Positions 15,564 to 20,852 of a stretch of DNA of 23,963 nucleotides are shown in pieces. The stretch is from assembly GCA_034433995.1 (NCBI GenBank), contig DAOTZU010000051.1, positions 1 through 23,963 on the forward strand, read 5' to 3'. Below the pieces are notes generated by a model. That model was not told where the DNA came from. It was given only the letters and a program-made list of their open reading frames with translations, and did no database searches. A program made the translations under genes and the position numbers. Numbering within the stretch: position 1 is the first letter of the stretch; every line of letters starts with the position of its first letter. The DNA is from DAOTZU01 sp034433995. GTDB lineage: Bacteria; Chloroflexota; Anaerolineae; UBA1429.

Positions 15564-15940
15564 GAGCCTTTGCCCCTCAAGAGCTTGATGGCCTCTTCCG
15601 AGGTGATCTCGCCGGCGGCGAGCTTTTCCAGGATGATTTTGCGCTGTTCGGCAGCCAGGCCCTGCTCCTCGGGCACTTCGTAGCCCAAGGCGCGGATGAC
15701 TTCATTCAGGCGGTTGCGCACCGTGGGGTAGGAGAGGCCCAGTTCCTCCTCCACCTTGTTGATCTTGCCTTCGCAGCGCACAAAGGTCTCCACAAAGGCG
15801 AGCTGTTCGGGGGTCAATTGATAAAAGCGGCCAAGGTCGAAATGGCCCTCGATGCTGGTATCGCAGTGGCGGCAATGGAGCCGGGTCACCTCCAGCGTCT
15901 CCCGGCAGACGGGGCAGCGCCCGAAAACAGGATAGGCCAT
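15560..15940 (-). CDS. DUF2089 family zinc-ribbon/HTH transcriptional regulator
   Basis: The 126-residue product has an N-terminal zinc ribbon with two CxxC pairs (Cys9, Cys12, Cys23, Cys26). A helix-turn-helix-like segment follows at about 60-88 (GKINKVEEELGLSYPTVRNR), and the C-terminal SHOCT-like module KIILEKLAAGEITSEEAIKL spans 101-120. This architecture fits DUF2089 proteins, thought to be transcriptional regulators. It heads the operon with the GNAT, SHOCT-like and DUF4097 genes. The ATG at 15940 is preferred because AGAGG lies 8 nt upstream; a GTG at 15949 is in frame. Its own promoter is overlaid by palindromes, suggesting autoregulation. Confidence 0.88.
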   Translation of the reverse strand: MAYPVFGRCPVCRETLEVTRLHCRHCDTSIEGHFDLGRFYQLTPEQLAFVETFVRCEGKINKVEEELGLSYPTVRNRLNEVIRALGYEVPEEQGLAAEQRKIILEKLAAGEITSEEAIKLLRGKGS

Positions 15941-15980
15941 GCTGGACACCTCTAGACGCTACAAAATATTTATTTCACCC

Positions 15981-16005
15981 TTGATTATCATAATACATAA
16001 ATCAA
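15981..16005. promoter_or_regulatory. Candidate operator: nested palindromes over the DUF2089 promoter
   Basis: TTGATT (15981-15986) and AATCAA (16000-16005) form an inverted repeat with 13 bp between. A perfect ATTAT-C-ATAAT palindrome (15984-15994) overlaps its left arm and covers the -10 box. The AT-rich tract contrasts with the GC-rich surroundings, so chance palindromes are more likely than elsewhere. Confidence 0.45.
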
Positions 16006-16015
16006 TTTTCGTCAA
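15987..16015 (-). promoter_or_regulatory. Sigma70-type promoter of the DUF2089 operon
   Basis: On the minus strand TTGACG (16015-16010) and TATGAT (15992-15987) are separated by 17 bp; each matches five of six consensus bases. The -35 box lies inside the last codons of birA. Transcription should start near 15980, about 40 nt before the DUF2089 ATG. Confidence 0.75.
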
Positions 16016-16823
16016 GTATGGCGCCGGGGCGCGGCGGCGTGCCGCGCAGGGTGACGTCGCCGGCCAGGATGACGTGCAATCTCCCGTCGGCGGCGCGCAC
16101 CAAGAGGGCGCCGTCCTCATCCACGTCCTCGGCCAATCCCTCCAACACCCCCTCCGTCGTGCCCACCCGGACCATTTGGCCCAAGGTGGCCAAGGCCCCA
16201 CGCCATTCCGCGCGGGGGGACCAGCCTGCCGCCAAACGGTCGGCGTAAGCCTCCAGATGCTCCAGGAACGCCACCAGGAGCTCAAGGCGGGGGATGGGGC
16301 GGCCGGCCTCGGCGGCGAGGCTGGTGGCGGGGGTGAGGGTTTCGGGGAGCTCGCGCACATCCAGGTTGACGTTCAGCCCCAGGCCCACGATGACATAATC
16401 CAGCGCCGTCCCCCGCGCGCCCAATTCGGTGAGCATCCCGCCCACCTTTTTCCCGTGCACCAGGAGGTCGTTGGGCCATTTGATCTGGGCGGCCAACCCC
16501 GCCACCTGGGCCATGGCCCGCACGGCGGCCAAGGAGCAGATCATGGTGGCGCGCTGGGCCTGGGCGGGGGCCAGGGCCGGCCGCAGGATGAGGGAGAGGA
16601 GGAGGGAGCTGCCCGGCGGGGCGTGCCAGCGGCGGTCCAGGCGGCCGCGGCCTTGGCTCTGGTATTCGGCCAGGACCACGGTGCCCGCCGGCGCGCCGGC
16701 TCGGGCCAGGGCCAGGGCGCGGGTCTGGGTGGAATCGATGCTGGGGTACACCTCCAGGGTGTGCCCCAACCAACGAGTGCCCAGGCGCGCCCGGATGGCG
16801 GTGGAGGTGAGCGAGTCAGGCAT
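16002..16823 (-). CDS. birA: Biotin--[acetyl-CoA-carboxylase] ligase, monofunctional BirA
   Basis: This enzyme activates biotin with ATP and attaches it to the lysine of biotin carboxyl carrier domains. The 273-residue product shows SIDSTQTRA (28-36), the biotinyl-AMP loop SQGRGRLDRRW (56-66), KWPNDLLVHGKKVGGML (115-131), GLGLNVN (147-153) and a C-terminal BPL_C-type barrel ending in LAGDVTLRG. There is no N-terminal winged helix, so it is a class I enzyme without repressor function. The ATG at 16823 has GCGAGGTG just upstream; longer frames run into the preceding gene and add unrelated residues. It lies 53 nt after the polyferredoxin gene, possibly in the same transcript. Confidence 0.94.
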   Translation of the reverse strand: MPDSLTSTAIRARLGTRWLGHTLEVYPSIDSTQTRALALARAGAPAGTVVLAEYQSQGRGRLDRRWHAPPGSSLLLSLILRPALAPAQAQRATMICSLAAVRAMAQVAGLAAQIKWPNDLLVHGKKVGGMLTELGARGTALDYVIVGLGLNVNLDVRELPETLTPATSLAAEAGRPIPRLELLVAFLEHLEAYADRLAAGWSPRAEWRGALATLGQMVRVGTTEGVLEGLAEDVDEDGALLVRAADGRLHVILAGDVTLRGTPPRPGAILDEN

Positions 16824-16876
16824 GAACACCTCGCTGAGCAGAGATGGCTCAAGGATAGGGCCAAAGGCAGCTCGCG

Positions 16877-17695
16877 TCAATTCTGCCGGAGCGTGAATTC
16901 CACGGCCCCCGGCCGGCGGCAGGCCTCCACACAGGCGAAGCAGCGCACGCACTCTGGATGTTCGGTCCCATCCTGGACGGGGTCTATCCCCGCAGGACAT
17001 GCCTGGGCGCAGCGGCCGCAGGCCACGCAACGTTCAGGGTTCACCCGGGGCCGCAGGGGCGAAAAGCGGTTCAGCGGGGCCAGAAGGGCGCCCAACGGGC
17101 AGAGGTAACGGCACCAGAACCGCTCCACCAGGAGGGAGGTGGTGAAAAAGCCCAAGAGGATCCCCCAGCTGAGGAGCGAGGTGAAGCTGAGGCCCAAGAG
17201 AATGCGGAAGGGGCAAAAGGGCGCCAAGGGCGGCACCACAGCGCTGAGGCTCGTCCACAGGATGGCTCCCAGCACGGCCACCTTGCCCCAGCGCAAGACG
17301 CGATCCAACCGGCGCGGCGGGCGCAGGGCCAGGTCGTCTGCGCGGCTGAGCATGCGGCGCCGCAGGCCGGCCACCAGGTCTTGCAGCGTGCCCACCGGGC
17401 AGACCCAGCCACAAAAGGCGCGCCCCAAAAGCAACGCCGAGAGCAGCACCAAACCCAGCGCCAAAAAGTTGCTGGGCGCCAAAGCGCGCAGGAAGGTGCC
17501 TTGGGTCAGGCGCGCCCAAAGGGTTTCCACGGCGCCAAAGGGGCACGAGGCCTCGATGGAGCCGCCCGTGTTCAGGATAAGGTGGCGCAGGCCCACGGCA
17601 AGGGTCCAGAGGGCGAAAAGCGCCTGGACGATCCGCCGCCAGGTGGACCAGCGCCGCCAAGGGGAACGTTGCCGAGCCGGGGAAGGGGTGGTCAC
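16877..17695 (-). CDS. NapH-like membrane polyferredoxin (4Fe-4S binding protein)
   Basis: The 272-residue product has four or five membrane helices. It carries the paired CxxxCP signatures of the NapH/NosR/CcoG group, CGWVCPVG (95-102) and CRYLCPLG (195-202), plus CPFGAVE (51) and CPFRILLG (161). Two ferredoxin-type clusters follow: CVACGRCAQACPAG (223-236) and CVRCFACVEACRR (249-261). Such proteins pass electrons from the quinone pool or a flavin across the membrane. No NapG, nosZ, FMN-binding or reductase gene is adjacent, so the role is unknown. The start is a GTG at 17695 with AGGAGG 6 nt upstream; this ribosome binding site overlaps the TAG stop of the preceding gene, so the two are coupled. 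Confidence 0.9.
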   Translation of the reverse strand: MTTPSPARQRSPWRRWSTWRRIVQALFALWTLAVGLRHLILNTGGSIEASCPFGAVETLWARLTQGTFLRALAPSNFLALGLVLLSALLLGRAFCGWVCPVGTLQDLVAGLRRRMLSRADDLALRPPRRLDRVLRWGKVAVLGAILWTSLSAVVPPLAPFCPFRILLGLSFTSLLSWGILLGFFTTSLLVERFWCRYLCPLGALLAPLNRFSPLRPRVNPERCVACGRCAQACPAGIDPVQDGTEHPECVRCFACVEACRRPGAVEFTLRQN

Positions 17696-17705
17696 GGGGA
17701 ACCTC

Positions 17706-18179
17706 CTAGCGGCTCTGGGGCTCAGAGAGATCGCAATAGCCGTTGCCGTTGCGATCCACGTAGCGCCGGCAGCGGCCGGGGTACTTGTCGTTCACCAGGC
17801 CAAAGGGGCAGGCGGTCACGGGTTTGGTTTGGGAAGCCGGCGTGGGCGTTTTGGTGGCGGCGGGCTGTGTGGCTGTGGCCGTCGCCGTCGGTTGGGCTGT
17901 GGCCGCGCTGGCCGGCGCGGCCGTGGCCTCTGGTTGTCCGGTGGTTGTTTCCGGGGTTGCGGGTGCCGAGGTTGGGCCGGCCGGCTCGGCCAGGGCGGCG
18001 CTCCCGCCCAGGCGCAAGCAGAGGCCGGTGCCATCATCCAGGAAGGCGCTGCACGGGCCGACACAGTACCCGTTGTTGGATAGGGGGCATCCCCCCAGGC
18101 GATAGCCGGCGTAGATCATCCCGCCGGAGAGCAGGGCCAAGCCGGGGACCAGGCTGAGAAATTTGCGTCGCGTGAGCAT
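17706..18179 (-). CDS. Exported Cys-rich protein with twin-arginine-like signal, partner of the polyferredoxin
   Basis: The 157-residue product starts MLTRRKFLSLVPGLALLSGG, a twin-arginine-like signal or N-terminal anchor. A cysteine cluster (Cys31, 39, 43, 54) is followed by a low-complexity Ala/Thr/Pro linker (about 60-122). A C-terminal segment ACPFGLVNDKYPGRC continues to CDLSEP, with Cys124, 137 and 149 and a DRNGNGYCD loop resembling a calcium-binding turn. I do not recognise a named family, but the cysteine spacing suggests a redox or metal-binding domain outside the membrane. The ATG at 18179 has GGAGGA 8 nt upstream. It is 10 nt before the polyferredoxin gene, so both likely act together. 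Confidence 0.75.
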   Translation of the reverse strand: MLTRRKFLSLVPGLALLSGGMIYAGYRLGGCPLSNNGYCVGPCSAFLDDGTGLCLRLGGSAALAEPAGPTSAPATPETTTGQPEATAAPASAATAQPTATATATQPAATKTPTPASQTKPVTACPFGLVNDKYPGRCRRYVDRNGNGYCDLSEPQSR

Positions 18180-18269
18180 GGGCTATTTCCTCCATACTAT
18201 TATCGGCTGTTCCCGATAAGATACGGCAGCGGCAGGCAGATGCGCCTGCTGCGCGAATGTCCGATCGGT

Positions 18270-18297
18270 ACACTGCCTGATGATAACGGAACAGTGT
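18270..18297. promoter_or_regulatory. Inverted repeat ACACTG-N16-CAGTGT over a promoter
   Basis: A 6-bp inverted repeat (18270-18275 and 18292-18297) covers the -10 box and most of the spacer of the candidate promoter of the Cys-rich protein gene. Size and placement suit a dimeric repressor, but the arms are short. Confidence 0.35.
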
Positions 18298-18308
18298 GAA
18301 AAGGTCGA
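18280..18308 (-). promoter_or_regulatory. Possible promoter of the Cys-rich protein/polyferredoxin operon
   Basis: On the minus strand TCGACC (18308-18303, four of six) and TATCAT (18285-18280, five of six) are spaced by 17 bp, about 100 nt before the ATG at 18179. It is the best candidate I found in this gap but weaker than the other promoters in the window. Confidence 0.45.
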
Positions 18309-18402
18309 GGACAAGGTATGGGTTTTTGGTGAAGAAACCCTGTGGGGGTGCAAAGGGTGCGGGTGGATGGAGGACTAGGCGCGGGCGGGCGCGCGGCCTT
18401 GG

Positions 18403-18436
18403 CATCCCCGGGCGTCGGTTGCCGACCGACGGGCGC
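18403..18436 (+). repeat. Dispersed 34-bp hairpin repeat, copy 2
   Basis: This copy has the same frame as 11549-11582: a CATCCCC start, a CGTCGGTT/GACCGACG hairpin with a 3-nt loop (18413-18431), and a GACGGGCGC end. Identity is 29 of 34 bases, and the stem is kept with one T-G wobble pair at its tip. Both copies sit in divergent intergenic regions just upstream of plus-strand genes. Confidence 0.75.
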
Positions 18437-18456
18437 GCTCGGCACCCTCCCGCCAC

Positions 18457-18485
18457 TTGGCCTGCGGCACCCGCGCATGTATAAT
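18457..18485 (+). promoter_or_regulatory. Sigma70-type promoter of the URO-D-family operon
   Basis: TTGGCC (18457-18462, four of six) and a perfect TATAAT (18480-18485) are separated by 17 bp. Transcription should start near 18492, giving a leader of about 95 nt before the ATG at 18586. Confidence 0.7.
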
Positions 18486-18585
18486 TGGGATGAGCGTGGC
18501 GTGCCTGTGTTGTGGCTATTCCAGGGCGCCGCTGAAAACTCTTTGGGGTGCCCGCCTTGCGGCAGATGGCGCCAAGAAAGGTGAT

Positions 18586-19725
18586 ATGGCCGTGTCCTCC
18601 ACCACTTACTCTCCTCGCCAGCGAATGCTCCGGGCCTATCGCGGCCAATGGTCCGATGCCATCCCCGTCGCGCCCGAGTTCTGGTACTATCTCCCGGCCA
18701 AGGTGCTGGGCGTGGATATGGTCACCTTTGAGCGCGAGGTGCCCCTTTGGCGGGCGCTTCAGGAGACCTTTAAACGCTACGGCACCGAGGGCTGGTGCAT
18801 CACCTGGCCTGAGCGGCCCAACCCCGCCGTGGAAAGCAAGACTGCATTTGTGCGCGTGGGAGAAGGGCTCTATGAGGAGCGCACCACCATCCGCACCCGC
18901 TATGGCGTCCTCACCTCTGCCCGGCAATACGACGTGGCCGAGCCTTCCTGGACGGTGGAGCGGCCCATCAAGCGCCTGGAGCAGGATTTCGACGCCTGGC
19001 TGGAGACGGCCTTTCCCCCCATCGCGCTCCACGATTACTCGGCCGCCAACGCTGCGCTACAGGCCGTGGGCGAGGATTATCTGTTGGAGGTGATGGTGGG
19101 CGGGATGTTTTTCGATTTTATCGCCGGGCCCATGGGCCTGGAGGAGGGCCTTCTGGCCCTGGCTGACCATGAGGAGCGCTACGCCCGCCTGCAACAGCAG
19201 TATATCGAATATATGGTGGAAGAGACCCGCGCCATCTGCGAGCACATCCCGGACGCGCCCCTGTTCATCGCCTGTAGCTGGTCTTGCGCCTCCCTCATCG
19301 GGCCCAAGCTGTGGCGCAAGTGGGACATGCCGGGGGTCAAGGCCATCGTGGAGGAGGCCCATCGCCACGGCCGGTTGGTGCATATTCATTACCATGGCAA
19401 ATGCATGGAGAACTTGGCCGATCTGGTGGCCACGGGGGTGGATTGTATCTGCCCCTTTGAGCGGCCGCCCGGCGGCGACGTGACGGATCTGGCCCTGGTG
19501 CGTCACATCCTGGGCGGCAAGGTGACCATGAACGGCAATGTGCACACCGTGGAGACCCTCATCCGCGGCACGCCCCAGGATGTGGCGCGGGAGGTGGAGG
19601 AGATCGCCGCTGCCTTTGCCGGCGAGCCGCGCCTGATCATCGGCACCGGCGACCAGGTGGGCCGCGAGACGCCGGAGGAGAATATCTGGGCCATGATCGA
19701 AACCGCCCGCCGCCTGCATGTCTAG
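18586..19725 (+). CDS. Uroporphyrinogen decarboxylase (URO-D) family protein 1
   Basis: The 379-residue product has the URO-D barrel layout, ending with a central HIHYHGKCMENL (about 265-276), VDCICPFERPPGGD, VTMNGNVHT and LIIGTGDQVG. It lacks the N-terminal PxWxMRQAGR motif of true HemE, so it is probably not the haem enzyme. In the corrinoid methyltransferases of this superfamily (MtaA/CmuA type) zinc is held by His-x-Cys plus a distal Cys; here the matching site reads His-x-His. The substrate is unknown. I chose the ATG at 18586 because AGAAAGGTG precedes it and because the longer frame would begin upstream of the transcription start. The second family member follows after 77 nt. Confidence 0.85.
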   Translation: MAVSSTTYSPRQRMLRAYRGQWSDAIPVAPEFWYYLPAKVLGVDMVTFEREVPLWRALQETFKRYGTEGWCITWPERPNPAVESKTAFVRVGEGLYEERTTIRTRYGVLTSARQYDVAEPSWTVERPIKRLEQDFDAWLETAFPPIALHDYSAANAALQAVGEDYLLEVMVGGMFFDFIAGPMGLEEGLLALADHEERYARLQQQYIEYMVEETRAICEHIPDAPLFIACSWSCASLIGPKLWRKWDMPGVKAIVEEAHRHGRLVHIHYHGKCMENLADLVATGVDCICPFERPPGGDVTDLALVRHILGGKVTMNGNVHTVETLIRGTPQDVAREVEEIAAAFAGEPRLIIGTGDQVGRETPEENIWAMIETARRLHV

Positions 19726-19772
19726 CCTTTTTCTGGGTTCACTTCAAAAAGGCATGCTAACAGCTGTTTGCT

Positions 19773-19789
19773 GATGGCTGAAGGCCATC
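19773..19789 (+). other. Hairpin just before the ribosome binding site of the second URO-D-family gene
   Basis: GATGGC, the loop TGAAG and GCCATC form a perfect 6-bp stem that ends 1 nt before the AAGGAGG ribosome binding site at 19791. It could influence translation or mRNA processing in this 77-nt intergenic gap. It has no T run, so it is not an intrinsic terminator. Confidence 0.4.
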
Positions 19790-19802
19790 CAAGGAGGAGC
19801 GT

Positions 19803-20852
19803 ATGGATAAAAAAGAGCGTGTGCGCACGGCCATCGCCCATCACGAGCCGGACCGCGTGCCCAAGGGCGAGGTGGCCATCGAGTACGATTTCGCCCGCGC
19901 CCTGGTGGGCCAGGACCTGCCCTGGCGCGAGCTGAACCGCAAGGTGCACGAGATCCTGAATATGGATCTGATGTGCATCGGCGATTGGCCTCGCCCGCAA
20001 ATCGGCACCACGCCGGAGGGCTACGCCATCCTGCGGGATGTCTGGGGCCGGGTGATGGTGGATAGCGGCGTGAGCGTGGAGACCATCGAATATCCCATCA
20101 AGGATTTGAGCGAGATGGAGCGCTACGAGATCCCTTCGGTGGACGCCATCCCCGGCGACGAACTGCGCTGGGCGGTGCAGGAGACGGACTATTTCACCGC
20201 CGGGATCATCAACAGCGTCTTTGAGGACGTCTATAACCTCATCGGTTTCGACCGCTACATGATGGTCTTGGCCACCGAACCGGAGCGGCTGCGTCCCCTG
20301 GCCCAACGCTGCGCCGAATTTGAGGTGGCCAAGGCGCGCAAATTCCTGGATATCGGCGCCGACATGATCCTCATCGTGGAGGACATTGCCCACAACACCG
20401 GCACCTTTATCTCGCCGCGCACCCTGCGCAGCGAGATCTTTACCTTTATGAAGTGGCAAGTGGCCGAGATCAAACGCCACCGCCCTGTGCCTGTCTTTTT
20501 CCACAGCGATGGCGACCTCAACACCGTCATGGACGACATCGTGGCCTGCGGCTACGATGGGCTGCAATCGCTCCAGCCTTCGGCCAACATGGATATCGCC
20601 CGCATCAAGGCCCTCTATGGCGACCGCCTGTGCTTGATGGGCAACATTGATATCAACTATGTGCTGCCCTTTGGCACGCCGGAGGAGGTGGAGCGGGTGG
20701 TGCGCGAGACGATCCGCGTCGCCGCGCCGGGCGGCGGCTATATCCTCAGCACCTGCAACACCCTGATCCGCGCCATCCCGCCGGCCAACGCCCTGGCGAT
20801 GTATCGGGCGGCGGATAGGTGGGGGGTGTATCCCATTCGGGCGGAGGCGTAA
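19803..20852 (+). CDS. Uroporphyrinogen decarboxylase (URO-D) family protein 2
   Basis: The 349-residue product begins MDKKERVRTAIAHHEPDRVP, the usual opening of URO-D-family proteins. It continues with GADMILIVEDIAHNTGTFIS, the His-containing PVFFHSDGDLNTVMDDIVAC, DGLQSLQPSANMDIARIK and LCLMGNIDI. The metal-site position that is His-x-Cys in MtaA-type enzymes reads His-x-Asp here, as in many uncharacterised relatives, and the HemE signature is absent. Function is therefore open: a corrinoid- or metal-linked methyl or decarboxylation reaction is possible. A strong AAGGAGG lies 5 nt before the ATG. The stop overlaps the DUF4012 start as TAATG, so translation of the two is coupled. Confidence 0.88.
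   Translation: MDKKERVRTAIAHHEPDRVPKGEVAIEYDFARALVGQDLPWRELNRKVHEILNMDLMCIGDWPRPQIGTTPEGYAILRDVWGRVMVDSGVSVETIEYPIKDLSEMERYEIPSVDAIPGDELRWAVQETDYFTAGIINSVFEDVYNLIGFDRYMMVLATEPERLRPLAQRCAEFEVAKARKFLDIGADMILIVEDIAHNTGTFISPRTLRSEIFTFMKWQVAEIKRHRPVPVFFHSDGDLNTVMDDIVACGYDGLQSLQPSANMDIARIKALYGDRLCLMGNIDINYVLPFGTPEEVERVVRETIRVAAPGGGYILSTCNTLIRAIPPANALAMYRAADRWGVYPIRAEA

Larger units (their letters stand above)
18180..18585. other. Divergent intergenic region before the uroporphyrinogen-decarboxylase-family genes
   Basis: This 406-nt gap holds a candidate minus-strand promoter under an inverted repeat, a plus-strand promoter and the second copy of the dispersed hairpin repeat. It also holds two further hairpins: 18232-18249 (GCAGGC/GCCTGC) and 18320-18340 (GGGTTT/AAACCC). 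An open frame from 18457 begins inside the promoter and is not a credible gene start. I see no RNA gene. Confidence 0.65.

Noticed and set aside
16824..17030. N-terminal extension of birA by 69 residues
   Set aside because: It overlaps the polyferredoxin coding region in another frame, and its sequence resembles no HTH domain.
18457..18585. An N-terminal extension of 43 residues to the first URO-D-family protein
   Set aside because: It would start in the -35 box of the best promoter and is Cys-rich and unlike the family; the ATG at 18586 has a good ribosome binding site.
19726..19752. CCTTTTT...AAAAAGG inverted repeat after the first URO-D-family gene as a terminator
   Set aside because: The stem is AT-rich with a 13-nt loop and no T run following; the two genes are more likely co-transcribed.
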